A DNA stretch of 51,449 bases from Mariniblastus sp. (GTDB lineage: Bacteria > Planctomycetota > Planctomycetia > Pirellulales > Pirellulaceae): NCBI GenBank assembly GCA_029251085.1, contig JAQXDZ010000090.1, positions 1 through 51,449 on the forward strand, in the 5' to 3' direction. The first letter of the stretch is position 1; each line of letters opens with the position of its first letter. A program made the position numbers and the translations under genes. Below are positions 19,345 to 27,727 of the stretch, one piece after another. Under the pieces are notes generated by a model. The model saw only the letters and a list, made by a program, of their open reading frames with translations. It was not told where the DNA came from and did no database searches.

Positions 19345-21801
19345 TTAGTTACCGCGTTGCTTCAGCTTTTTCTTCCGTTCTGCGTTTCTTGAGCGTCGCG
19401 CTTCGGCCTCGGAATCACGCTTTTCTGTTTTTGCTGCCTCGGCTTTTAGTTGCTTCTTCAAAGCACGTGTATTACCACCATCCAGAGCGAGTTTGTCCGT
19501 ATCCAAAACAGGCTTAGGCAGCAACTTCCTTTCAATGATCCCCCAAAGGCTGGACGTAATAAAGTAGATACACAATCCTGCGGCAACCTTGAAGAACATG
19601 ACGCCCATAAAGATCATCATGAAGGTCATCATCTTCTGCATCATCTTCTGCTGGTCGTCGGTCGGCGGTGGGGTAAATAACTTCTGCTGAGCGATGAATA
19701 AAATCATGGTCAGAATCGGCAGAATGTTAAAGTAAGGTCCCAGCCAACCAGTTGGCGAAGCGAGGACTGCCGGCATCCAATTTTCCCAATAGAACAACTG
19801 ATCCGGTGCCGCGAGGTTACTGCACCATTGCATCCCCGGGATGAGCGGTTGATCTCGCAGAGCGATATCCACATTCAAGGCTTTATAAAGACCGTAAAAC
19901 ACGGGCAGTTGGAAAAACATCATAAAACAGCCGCCGAACGGATTGAACTTGTACTTTTGATACAGCTCGCGTTGGGCCGCTGCTCGCTTCTCCATGTCGT
20001 CTTTGTACTTGTCGGCAATCTCTTTCATTTGAGGCTGAAGATGCTGCATCATCTGAGCATTCAACGCTGCCTTGCGAGACAACGGAATCATCAAACTTCG
20101 CACGAGAACCGTCAGCAAGATAATTGCAAGACCATAACTCGTCTTGAAAGTTAACAGATAAAAGAAATGCAGAACTTTGAGAAGTACGATCGAACACCAT
20201 GAAAACCAGCCAAAGGTCCGCACATCACTTAGCCCATACTGCTTCAGCACAACAGGGTCTTTGGGGCCAATGAAAACATCAAACGATTTGATCAGACTGC
20301 CGCCAGGAGCAAGATCCGCCGGAGCAACCATTTGAAAGGTGCAGTCGACGAGTTTTTGCAACCGAGCATTCTTGGGGATTTCTGGAAGCTCGCCCCGTCG
20401 ACTGTTAACGTAGGCCCAGACACTATTAGTCATAAAAGGCTCGCCAGGCTTGACGTTGGGGATCATGGAAACATTGAAGTAGTGCGAATCAACGCCGACC
20501 CATTTAAGTTCCCTTGCCCGCACATCGTTATTGCCCGGATCGCAAATATAATCGACTTGCGTGATCGTCTTTTGGGCTCCCTTGACAATTTCGGGGCACC
20601 CATAAAACACGTAGGAATTCACTCCATTTGCACCGACAACATCGCGAGCACCGGCAATGTAACCAATCGCCGTTTGCCGACCGTGAATTTTATTAGCGTA
20701 CCACCAAGTTTCAGCTGTCAGACCCGTCGGGCCATCCATTTTGTACGCTAGTTGCTGTGATTGATTGGATCCATTTTTAATTTCAACTTCAAGATTCAGA
20801 TGAAACGTTCGACTGGTCAAATCAGCTGGTGCGTCAACGGGCACCTCTGGCATTTTATAACGTTTGAATACCGTGATCGGTCCTTGATAACCAAGCTCAT
20901 TCAGCTTGGCTTCCGAGAGTTCGAATTTAAGTTCAACTAAATTCTCTGTCAGCTTGGACACTTCCCAGTTAGCATCTATCATATCGCCATCAAGCTCTGG
21001 CCACGCTTCGTCGATTGCCCCCGGCTTCACTAACGAGAGAATAAATGATTCTGGAAAATCAAATTGATCGTCGACCAATCCAGGCTCGGGCCGAATCACT
21101 TGGATTGGCTTTTCTGTCAGACCAATTTCGAATTGCTTCTCTGTACCATCTCGCTTTACCGAAATTTTGACCAAGCTACCCGGCTTGGTTCGGCTTTCTA
21201 AATAATCTTCAAAATCATCCGCTGAAGTAATTGGCTCTTCATCGACCGACAGGATTAAATCGCCAACCATTACGCCCGCTACCGACGCAGGCGTACCTTC
21301 ACCAACGGTTCGAACACGAACGCCCTCGGGTGTATCTACAGGATCAAGACAACCGATATAGCCGCCTTCCCAAATGAGATCTCGATAAGTGTAGCGCCCG
21401 TCAGCATCGCGGACGTTCAATTCCACTCGAGAGATCGTACCTCCAAGCTTGTTGATGGTGACCAAATAACGATCCAATCCATCCGGGTTGAGGGATCCCA
21501 TCGTGACGAATTCGTCTGAGAAGGTTCGAGTCGGCGTTTCCACTGGAGCCGTCTGAGCTTCAGGTTCCTCGACTGGCGAAGTTCCCGCAGGTTGCCCAGC
21601 AACTTCTCTGGAAGCGGGGGTGGAATTACCGTCGTCAGTTTTCTCTGTGTTGTTTTCGACTTGAGTCGCCCCGTCGCCACCTTCAACCTGTTGGGCAACA
21701 TCTTCTTGCGGTTCAGGCATGAGGTAATTTTGCAGAATTACCGCAGTCATCATGAACGCTGATGAAAACAAAAGAAAAGTCAGGAAACGTCCGCTATTCA
21801 C
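19345..21801 (-). CDS. yidC: Membrane protein insertase YidC with an inserted PDZ domain
   Basis: The 818-residue protein has an N-terminal membrane anchor (FLTFLLFSSAFMMTAVILQNY), a large periplasmic domain and the C-terminal insertase core (about residues 530-770). The core includes TVLVRSLMIPLSRKAA with the conserved groove arginine. Inside the periplasmic domain, around residues 155-230, lies a PDZ-like module (GEGTPASVAGVMVGDLILSVDEEPI), absent from E. coli YidC. YidC inserts and folds inner-membrane proteins with or without SecYEG. The tail is Lys/Arg-rich, as expected for ribosome contact. The start is GTG. It heads a pair with mnmE. Confidence 0.95.
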   Translation of the reverse strand: MNSGRFLTFLLFSSAFMMTAVILQNYLMPEPQEDVAQQVEGGDGATQVENNTEKTDDGNSTPASREVAGQPAGTSPVEEPEAQTAPVETPTRTFSDEFVTMGSLNPDGLDRYLVTINKLGGTISRVELNVRDADGRYTYRDLIWEGGYIGCLDPVDTPEGVRVRTVGEGTPASVAGVMVGDLILSVDEEPITSADDFEDYLESRTKPGSLVKISVKRDGTEKQFEIGLTEKPIQVIRPEPGLVDDQFDFPESFILSLVKPGAIDEAWPELDGDMIDANWEVSKLTENLVELKFELSEAKLNELGYQGPITVFKRYKMPEVPVDAPADLTSRTFHLNLEVEIKNGSNQSQQLAYKMDGPTGLTAETWWYANKIHGRQTAIGYIAGARDVVGANGVNSYVFYGCPEIVKGAQKTITQVDYICDPGNNDVRARELKWVGVDSHYFNVSMIPNVKPGEPFMTNSVWAYVNSRRGELPEIPKNARLQKLVDCTFQMVAPADLAPGGSLIKSFDVFIGPKDPVVLKQYGLSDVRTFGWFSWCSIVLLKVLHFFYLLTFKTSYGLAIILLTVLVRSLMIPLSRKAALNAQMMQHLQPQMKEIADKYKDDMEKRAAAQRELYQKYKFNPFGGCFMMFFQLPVFYGLYKALNVDIALRDQPLIPGMQWCSNLAAPDQLFYWENWMPAVLASPTGWLGPYFNILPILTMILFIAQQKLFTPPPTDDQQKMMQKMMTFMMIFMGVMFFKVAAGLCIYFITSSLWGIIERKLLPKPVLDTDKLALDGGNTRALKKQLKAEAAKTEKRDSEAEARRSRNAERKKKLKQRGN

Positions 21802-22148
21802 GTAATTAATCCGATGTGAAAAAGTGTTTTATCGCCACAAAGCTGGTGATTGAAAATTAGTCGAAAACAATCTTCGGAAAGGTCGACCTGATGAAGCCTT
21901 TCGGCAATCAACTTCAACCGCGATTAAGAATTGCCCATTGTCTGATCATCGACACAGATTGGAAAGGGGATTGCAGACGGTTTTTTAAGTCGCAACCTAT
22001 TGAAATTAGGGGTGATAACGCCCAAAGAACCTTCGACGAGCACAGAAACTATCCAAATTGAACCGGTTAGGCGTTGGCAAGCGAAAATCCTGCTTTGCAG
22101 GTCAGAAAACTCAAGCACCTCTGATACGCAAGCCCAACAGAGCTTGGA
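21802..22148. other. Intergenic region upstream of yidC
   Basis: About 350 bases without a credible gene. rnpA and rpmH, which often precede yidC, are not here. A weak hairpin, CCTGC-GCAGG with a 3-base loop at 22089-22101, is followed on the minus strand by ATTTTC and could be a weak terminator for the phosphoesterase gene. Confidence 0.4.
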
Positions 22149-22895
22149 CTATCGTCCCTCGAGCAACCGATCTCCAAGAAAATCGTCTAACTCAGAAATA
22201 CCGAGTATTTTATTTCGGGTCGGTGCGGGATCGTACTCCACTCGGCGAAATTCCACCTCGTTTCCTTCGAGAATCACGTAACTCCCACGCGGATCACTGT
22301 CTCTCGGTTGCCCAACGCTTCCCACGTTGATCATCAGCTTTTGCTCGCCCAGCGTGTAGGTATTGCTGATTTCGCTTGGAGAATAGAACCGGAAATTCTC
22401 GGTAAAAACCCCAGGAACATGCGTATGCCCCTGAAAACAGTATTTCTGAATGAAACCAAAAATCCGTTCAATTTTCCGCTGATTGTAAACGTCTTCGGGA
22501 AAAACATACTCGTTCAAAGGGCTCCGGGGGGAGCCATGGACGAACATAAAATCACCTTCGCGATGCGTCCGCGGAAGACTGGCTAGAAAATCCCATCGCT
22601 CTTTCGCACCATCGTGCTCCGTTTGTTCCAGTTGGGAACGTGTCCAGAAAATTGCCCGTTCGGCACCACTGCTGAACCCCTCTGGGTCGAAAAGAGCACC
22701 GTTGTCGTGGTTGCCAAGTAAAGTCAGAGCAAATTCACGGCATCGATCGATACATTCGCGAGGGTTGGGACCATATCCAATTACATCGCCAAGACAGTAA
22801 ATCTCAGAAATTCCCTGAGTTTCAATGTCTGCGAGAACAGCGGTTAAGGCTTCGAAATTACCATGGATGTCGCTGATAATAGCGCGTTTACCCAT
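22149..22895 (-). CDS. Calcineurin-like metallophosphoesterase, copy 1
   Basis: About 248 residues with the metal-binding set SDIHGN (D9, H11), [14 protein letters not shown] and QGHTHVPG, followed by [10 protein letters not shown], a segment typical of the YfcE/MJ0936-like phosphodiesterase group. The enzyme should bind two metal ions and cleave phosphodiesters or phosphomonoesters; the substrate is unknown. It is a close paralog of the next gene on the same strand, sharing [10 protein letters not shown], the HGSPR..NEYVFPE region and the C-terminal LGDRL..GR ending. I chose the ATG at 22895 ([12 protein letters not shown]) over the longer frame to 22928. Likely one transcription unit with its paralog. 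Confidence 0.9.
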   Translation of the reverse strand: MGKRAIISDIHGNFEALTAVLADIETQGISEIYCLGDVIGYGPNPRECIDRCREFALTLLGNHDNGALFDPEGFSSGAERAIFWTRSQLEQTEHDGAKERWDFLASLPRTHREGDFMFVHGSPRSPLNEYVFPEDVYNQRKIERIFGFIQKYCFQGHTHVPGVFTENFRFYSPSEISNTYTLGEQKLMINVGSVGQPRDSDPRGSYVILEGNEVEFRRVEYDPAPTRNKILGISELDDFLGDRLLEGR

Positions 22896-23049
22896 GAGAC
22901 ATCCTAGATGAGCGTTAATTGTGATCAAACCAAGCGGCTATCCTGCATTTCCCTTTTACTTGGGTGCACTAAACTGCCGCGACGTGGTCGTATCTTAATC
23001 ACTTTGTTCGATGACGGGAATCACAATCAACGATGAAAAACAGTTTTTC

Positions 23050-23808
23050 TTATCGCCCGGTCATCAAGCGATCGCCGAGCATATTGTCGAGATCTGGAAT
23101 CCCATAAATTTTTTGCCGAGTCTTTTCAGCATCGTATTCGACACGGTGGTAGCGAACGGAACGCTCTTCTGTGTCTAAAACAACGAAACAGGATCGTGCG
23201 TCGCCGTCCCGCGGTTGTCCGACGCTTCCCACATTCAACATACATTTCCCAGCATCTAGCCGAAAATAATGGTCGCACTCATCCGGCGTTACAAACGCGC
23301 CAGACTCGGTAAAGATCCCCGGAATGTGGGTATGCCCCTGAAAACAGACATGCTCAATACGACTCATCAAGAGGGCGAGCAAATCACGTTCGTAAACAGT
23401 TTCGGGAAAAACATACTCGTTCGTGGGATCTCTCGGCGATCCGTGAACGAACAGATAATCTCCCTCATCATGACGACGTGGCAATTCACCTAAAAAGTCC
23501 CAACGTCGATCTGCCTGCTCCAGGTCAGCGGTGTCGTTTTCCAATTGCTCCCGAGTCCAATAAATCGCCTTCATTGCAATTGGATTGAACCCATCAGGAT
23601 CAAAAATTGCCGCCTGATCATGATTACCGAGAATTGTTAACTGGCAACGATCAATGATCGTGTCGAGGCATTCCAAAGGGTTTGGCCCGTACCCAATGAT
23701 ATCGCCAAGGCAAATAATTTCATCGACACCGATATCACCAATCCGACCCAGGACCGCAGTCAATGCTTCAAAGTTTCCGTGTATGTCACTAATGATTGCC
23801 CGCTGCAC
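23050..23808 (-). CDS. Calcineurin-like metallophosphoesterase, copy 2
   Basis: The 252-residue product has D8 and H10 in SDIHGN, GDIIGYGPNP, GNHD and QGHTHIPG, with [12 protein letters not shown] near the C-terminus. It is upstream of copy 1 on the same strand, about 150 bases away, and the two look like a tandem duplication by eye. Divergence is enough that both have been kept for some time, which argues for distinct substrates or regulation. The start is GTG, with AAGG eight bases upstream. A strong inverted repeat lies in its leader at 23852-23871. Confidence 0.9.
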   Translation of the reverse strand: MQRAIISDIHGNFEALTAVLGRIGDIGVDEIICLGDIIGYGPNPLECLDTIIDRCQLTILGNHDQAAIFDPDGFNPIAMKAIYWTREQLENDTADLEQADRRWDFLGELPRRHDEGDYLFVHGSPRDPTNEYVFPETVYERDLLALLMSRIEHVCFQGHTHIPGIFTESGAFVTPDECDHYFRLDAGKCMLNVGSVGQPRDGDARSCFVVLDTEERSVRYHRVEYDAEKTRQKIYGIPDLDNMLGDRLMTGR

Positions 23809-24182
23809 GGAAAAGCCTTACTTGATTCAAGATGAAAACCGCGTCCGAGCCAACCAGCAAAAATGCTGGTTTATATAAAACTCGACCACTCTTATTCGTA
23901 TTTCGATTTGCTAAACTAGTTCTTTGGAATCCGATCAGCTAATCCTGTAAACTAGCAACCGGCACTCGTAAAAACATAGTCCGCTGCGATAGTCTACAAG
24001 TATCGACAATCCTATGCAATTGACTTGATGACTCGTAAAATATTGTGGTGGGATCATTTGTAACGGTCGTTTCAAATGTGCGAATTAGTTGATCCTCCAA
24101 TCTAAACGCAACGCCAACGTCCGCCCGACTGAAATTCAACCAACTTCCGAATCACCACTATCGTTCTTCATCCAACCCACTC
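23809..24182. other. Divergent intergenic region between phosphoesterase and tsaB
   Basis: About 370 bases, holding the promoters of the phosphoesterase pair (minus) and tsaB (plus). It contains the hairpin at 23852-23871. TTGACT at 24020 and TATTGT at 24041 are spaced only 15 bases apart, a weak candidate for the tsaB promoter. Confidence 0.4.
23852..23871 (-). promoter_or_regulatory. Inverted repeat in the phosphoesterase leader
   Basis: AACCAGCA and TGCTGGTT form a perfect 8-base stem with a 4-base loop, about 45 bases upstream of the phosphoesterase start. On the minus strand it directly follows TATATAA, a -10-like sequence. It could be an operator at the transcription start or a stabilising 5' hairpin in the mRNA. 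Confidence 0.45.
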
Positions 24183-25055
24183 ATGGCATCGCTCACACTA
24201 GCAATTGACTCATCTTCGACAGTGCTTTCAGTAGCAATTGTTAAAGATACTGAGGCTGTATTAGAACTCGATTCAATCCAATTCCAAGATCAATCGAAAC
24301 CATCTAGCGGTCGCTCCAACGCCGGGGATGACGATTCTCTTCCCCATGGCTACGTTCGCAAGCGTTCGAAAGGGCAGGGGAAAACCTCACGGATATTCCC
24401 TCCCGGCGCTTCCACGTTATTAGCTCCCATGATCAGGGCGGCCCTCGAGCAGTATGGAACCACCCTTGAAGGTATTGATCTGATTGCCGCCACCAAGGGC
24501 CCCGGATCCTTCACCTCGCTTAGGGTCGGCGTCGTAACTGCAAAAACGATCGCCTACGCAAGAGACATCCCAATTCTTGGTATAAATACGCTCGAAGCCC
24601 TCGCGTTCGGAGCAGCAGAGCTCTCATGCTCAACAGACTCCGCTGAAATTCCAGTGAGGCTGAATATTCGACCAGTCGTAAATGCCCAGCGAGGGCAACT
24701 TTTCTCGTCGTATTACCAAGCCTATCTAGACGATAAATCAACTTGGCAAGTAGCAGAAACTTCCGCCAGTGAAGTTACCGAATTTGAGAACTGGAAATCA
24801 TCGATTCTAACCGGCGACATCATCACGGGGCCCGGCATCCCCCAAGCCCTCACATCTGACTTAGCAACTCAAATCGGATGCAAGTTGTTACCGGAGCCCA
24901 ACCGAAAATGCTCAGCCTCTTTGATCGGCCGACTCGCTAGAAAAAAATACGCCGCCGGAGCACGAGATAGCCACTGGAAGCTGGAACCTATCTACTTTAG
25001 GCCCAGCACCGCTGAAGAAAAATTTGACCGAAAACAAGCTGAAAATCAAAATTGA
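24183..25055 (+). CDS. tsaB: tRNA threonylcarbamoyladenosine biosynthesis protein TsaB
   Basis: The protein opens with LTLAIDSSSTVLSVAIV, the ASKHA-fold start of TsaB, and has the signature TKGPGSFTSLRVGV near residue 105, followed by ILGINTLEALA. TsaB partners TsaD and TsaE to attach threonylcarbamoyl to A37 of ANN-decoding tRNAs. At 290 residues it is longer than E. coli TsaB (231); part of the excess is a charged, Ser/Gly-rich insertion of about 45 residues (near residues 37-80) between the first two blocks. The gene appears to be alone; tsaD and tsaE are not in the window. Confidence 0.92.
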   Translation: MASLTLAIDSSSTVLSVAIVKDTEAVLELDSIQFQDQSKPSSGRSNAGDDDSLPHGYVRKRSKGQGKTSRIFPPGASTLLAPMIRAALEQYGTTLEGIDLIAATKGPGSFTSLRVGVVTAKTIAYARDIPILGINTLEALAFGAAELSCSTDSAEIPVRLNIRPVVNAQRGQLFSSYYQAYLDDKSTWQVAETSASEVTEFENWKSSILTGDIITGPGIPQALTSDLATQIGCKLLPEPNRKCSASLIGRLARKKYAAGARDSHWKLEPIYFRPSTAEEKFDRKQAENQN

Positions 25056-25443
25056 TTTCGGCAAATAAAAGTCAGTCAAACGCCTAAACTCAGAATTCTT
25101 GTTAGCTGACTGAAATTGCGCCTGACAAGATGGCAAGCGTTAAGCCGGGAGTAAACTTCGAATTGCAAACGCCACGATTGTAAAGGATTGAATTCGGCCA
25201 TTGTCAATTAAATGGCGTGAAATGCATTACTAAATCATCCGCATATACCAGCTTTGCCCGAAATCAGACCAGCCACTTCTTAACGGCACGCAATTTGCAA
25301 CCCCTTAGATCAGGAAAATAAAAACTCACGAAGGAGACCACAATTCAATTGCGGTCTTGTTCAGACAGTTTTGCACTACCTCAAGTTCATGTTTGACCAA
25401 GGGGGGGGAATTCTTGACCGATCGCTTCAACAGTTCAGAACTG
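25056..25443. other. Intergenic region and leader before yqgE
   Basis: About 390 bases. AAGGAG at 25331 is a strong ribosome-binding site but lies too far from the yqgE start candidates. A run of eight G residues (25401-25408) precedes an in-frame TTG at 25414. A weak 6-base inverted repeat (AGTCAG/CTGACT, 25070-25111) follows tsaB. Confidence 0.4.
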
Positions 25444-26019
25444 ATGCCGTTTGATTCCAATCCAGAAATCCATCCTGGCTCTCTTCTCATCGCCACTGAA
25501 TCAATTTCTGACACTCCTTTTCACCAGGCCGTCATCCTTATTCTGCAAAGCAACGAGGCTGGCACGATCGGGGTCACTCTAAACCAACCAGCCAACGACG
25601 AAATTAAACTTGCATGGCAACAACTAACGGGACAGAGATTCGACGACCGTTTTCTAGTGAGAGGTGGGCCGATCGACGGGCCGGTCTTTGCAATTCACCA
25701 AAACCACCACTTAGGCGAAATCGAAATGCCAGGAGGTATTTTTGTGACCGCACAGGCCAATAAATTTAAAGAACTGGCTAATCTTAAAAACACTCCCTAC
25801 CGAATCGCTTTTGGCATCGTGGGGTGGAAACCTGGACAACTGCAATCAGAGGTCAATCACGGCCTGTGGTACTGCAGTGACAGTAGTAACGCCGACCAAA
25901 TTTTTTGCGATCCGGGGAATCTATGGGAGGAAGCCATGGATCGCCACGGAAGAAACATCCTTCACGACATACTCAGCAAAACAAATTTCAAGTTTCCTAA
26001 CACCCCACTGGACAACTAA
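25444..26019 (+). CDS. YqgE/AlgH family protein
   Basis: The core shows the family pattern: PGSLLIATESISDTPFHQAVILIL, then GTIGVTLNQP, a VRGGPIDGPVFAIHQ block and FGIVGWKPGQLQSEV. YqgE/AlgH proteins are widespread one-domain proteins of unclear biochemical role, linked in Pseudomonas to alginate gene control. I give the first in-frame ATG (25444), which leaves about 11 residues before the conserved block. An in-frame TTG at 25414 preceded by AAGGGGGGGG is an alternative start and has the better ribosome-binding site; the frame is open further to a TTG at 25357. No obvious operon partner. Confidence 0.87.
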   Translation: MPFDSNPEIHPGSLLIATESISDTPFHQAVILILQSNEAGTIGVTLNQPANDEIKLAWQQLTGQRFDDRFLVRGGPIDGPVFAIHQNHHLGEIEMPGGIFVTAQANKFKELANLKNTPYRIAFGIVGWKPGQLQSEVNHGLWYCSDSSNADQIFCDPGNLWEEAMDRHGRNILHDILSKTNFKFPNTPLDN

Positions 26020-26164
26020 AAACACCCCCTAAATTTGTGGATCAATCAGGTAAATCGCTCAGTCTTGAACAAGATGTAATGCGAAAACGTAGTGCCCATA
26101 GCGAACCTTTTTTGGGTGACACTGAGAGACGGTCAGGCTTTACAAACAAACAAAGGGTTCGGTG

Positions 26165-26192
26165 TTTCCATTTTGCGAGGGAACTCTATAAT
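26165..26192 (+). promoter_or_regulatory. Candidate sigma-70-type promoter of the His-rich lipoprotein gene
   Basis: A perfect TATAAT (26187-26192) is preceded by TTTCCA (26165-26170, four of six matches to TTGACA) at a 16-base spacing. It lies about 95 bases ahead of the lipoprotein start. This is the best promoter match I found in the window. Confidence 0.45.
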
Positions 26193-26288
26193 CGAATCTT
26201 CCTTTAGTCCTAACTTGCTTGGATGCTTTCCAACATTAACCTAGCGTCAGCTAGAAACAAGAAATTGAATCTTTTATCTGGAGTAACA

Positions 26289-26831
26289 ATGCGTATCAAT
26301 TCTGCGTCGTCACTAATCGTAGCAATGTTGGCGGTAGCCGTATTTGCCGTTAGTGGTTGCGACTCAACCGGCGGAAACGGAAAAACTAATGGTGGTGCGG
26401 CAAACAATGCCGATCATGACCACGATCACGATCACGATCATGGCGATGACCATGACCATGACCATGCAGATCATCCGGCACATGGCCCGTTTGGTGGTCA
26501 TATCTTTGCCCTCGAGCCAAACGACATGCAAGGCGAATGGAAAAAATACCCCGACAGCAACGTCATCAAAATGTATCTCTTGGACGAAGCAGGCAAAAAA
26601 GAGGTCGCTCAGAAAGTCGACAGCTTCACTGTTACTCCTAAAGTCGGTAACGACGAAGAAGGGTTTACATTAGAGGCAGAGAAGCTTGACGACCAGGGAC
26701 TTTCTGCAGTCTACATGCTTGACGACCAAAACCTTTCAATTGCTATTCCGCTCGGAGTAGACATCGAAGTTAAAATTGGTGATAAAGTCTACAAGGGTGA
26801 GATCAAAGCTCACGAACCTCTGGATCACTAA
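26289..26831 (+). CDS. His/Asp-rich lipoprotein, probable metal binder
   Basis: The 180-residue product starts at ATG 26289 with GGAG eight bases upstream. A signal peptide ends in a lipobox AVSGC, so it should be a lipoprotein anchored outside the cytoplasm. A Gly/Asn linker leads to a DHDHDHDHDH-type tract of 12-13 histidines alternating with aspartates (about residues 45-65). Such tracts bind zinc, copper or nickel in periplasmic chaperones. The remaining 110 residues are a small beta-rich domain that I cannot assign. It is convergent with a Fur-family regulator gene, which fits a metal-handling role. A strong terminator follows at 26881. Confidence 0.85.
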   Translation: MRINSASSLIVAMLAVAVFAVSGCDSTGGNGKTNGGAANNADHDHDHDHDHGDDHDHDHADHPAHGPFGGHIFALEPNDMQGEWKKYPDSNVIKMYLLDEAGKKEVAQKVDSFTVTPKVGNDEEGFTLEAEKLDDQGLSAVYMLDDQNLSIAIPLGVDIEVKIGDKVYKGEIKAHEPLDH

Positions 26832-26880
26832 ACCAGGCCATTCTGGTACTACCGCCTCTCACCAAGGCCATAAAAATTAA

Positions 26881-26916
26881 GGCGGCTTCTCGATTGAGAA
26901 GCCGCCTATTTTTTTG
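26881..26916 (+). terminator. Rho-independent terminator after the lipoprotein gene
   Basis: A perfect 11-base stem (GGCGGCTTCTC with GAGAAGCCGCC) and a GATT loop are followed by TATTTTTTTT. The opposite strand also has a T-rich tail, so it may serve the convergent Fur gene as well. Confidence 0.93.
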
Positions 26917-26919
26917 CGA

Positions 26920-27014
26920 TTGGTTGGCATCACTTGGTTGGCATCACTTGGTTGGACATCACTTGGTTGGACATCACTTGGTTGGACATCACTTGGTTGG
27001 ACAACATTTGGTTG
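26920..27014. repeat. Minisatellite of 14-15-base tandem units
   Basis: At least five clean head-to-tail copies of TTGGTTGG(A)CATCAC, the first two lacking the bracketed A, then two decaying copies. It lies between the terminator of the lipoprotein gene and the end of the Fur-family gene. An in-frame reading of the plus strand gives repeated SLGWT, but there is no reason to think it is translated. Confidence 0.93.
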
Positions 27015-27046
27015 CATACAATTTAGTTTTGGGTTGATGAATCAAC

Positions 27047-27559
27047 CTAAATCAGATCGACTTTTCGACGCTCTCGTCGGCGTCCGCGTCGGCAATCCTC
27101 ACAGACGCCCGATACGATCAACCGGTGACTACGCACGTCAAAGTTGTGAGCCTTACCAACGTCGCTTCGGATTTCCAACAACGAATCACTTTGAAATTCA
27201 ATCAGCTTCTCACACTTGGTGCAGTACAGATGGTCGTGTTGAGGGTATCCATAATCGTGCTCGTAGACACTTCTTCCGTCCAACGAAAACTTACGCAGCA
27301 ACCCCGCGTCGACAAATTCACCCAACGTTCGATAAACGGTGGGACGGCTGACGTAGCCCTTCTCACCCTTGGCGGGGAGTCGCACCAATAATTGATCCGC
27401 ATCAAAGTGGTCATGTTCGAGAAATACCAACTCCAGCATCGCTCGACGCTGTTCCGTATTTCGCATGCCGCGACTCTGTAAAAAGTCGCTGAATCGCTGC
27501 TGAGGCGTGAGCGCAACGTGAACGGGAGCGAGTGTTTTTAAATCAGTTTCTTGGCTCAT
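27047..27559 (-). CDS. Fur-family metal- or peroxide-responsive regulator
   Basis: The 170-residue product has the Fur fold: a winged-helix N-terminus (RNTEQRRAMLELVF, then YVSRPTVYRTLGEFVDAGLL as the recognition region), HDHLYCTKC with the first zinc CxxC, and a second CxxC (SGVCEDC). Family members repress or activate genes of iron, zinc, manganese or peroxide response. The sequence does not settle which metal is sensed. The C-terminus is unusually Arg/Lys-rich (RRGRRRERRK). Start at ATG 27559 (MSQETD) chosen; the frame is open to 27616. It is convergent with the His-rich lipoprotein gene across the minisatellite. Confidence 0.92.
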   Translation of the reverse strand: MSQETDLKTLAPVHVALTPQQRFSDFLQSRGMRNTEQRRAMLELVFLEHDHFDADQLLVRLPAKGEKGYVSRPTVYRTLGEFVDAGLLRKFSLDGRSVYEHDYGYPQHDHLYCTKCEKLIEFQSDSLLEIRSDVGKAHNFDVRSHRLIVSGVCEDCRRGRRRERRKVDLI

Positions 27560-27727
27560 AGAATCTTCGGCGTCCACGCAGGAAATATCTAGCATTGATG
27601 GAACCATCAAGTTCAAGAATCTAATCTACCAGCCTTATTGAGACTGACAACCAGAAATCAAGCCAAAACGCCCAGAAAAACCGTTCACATTCTCAACAAC
27701 GAACTGAGGTTGCATCCGACACACGAT

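Noticed and set aside
19345..22148. Replication origin next to yidC-mnmE
   Set aside because: rpmH, rnpA and dnaA are absent, and I saw no cluster of DnaA boxes (TTATNCACA).
22149..23808. One frameshifted phosphoesterase gene instead of two
   Set aside because: Each frame has the complete motif set and its own start and stop, with 150 bases between them.
26920..27014. Possible CRISPR array
   Set aside because: The units are contiguous and only 14-15 bases long. There are no spacers, and no cas gene is nearby.
26914..27351. Open frame across the minisatellite giving repeated SLGWT units
   Set aside because: It arises from the tandem repeat and then runs antisense through the Fur-family gene. 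There is no ribosome-binding site.
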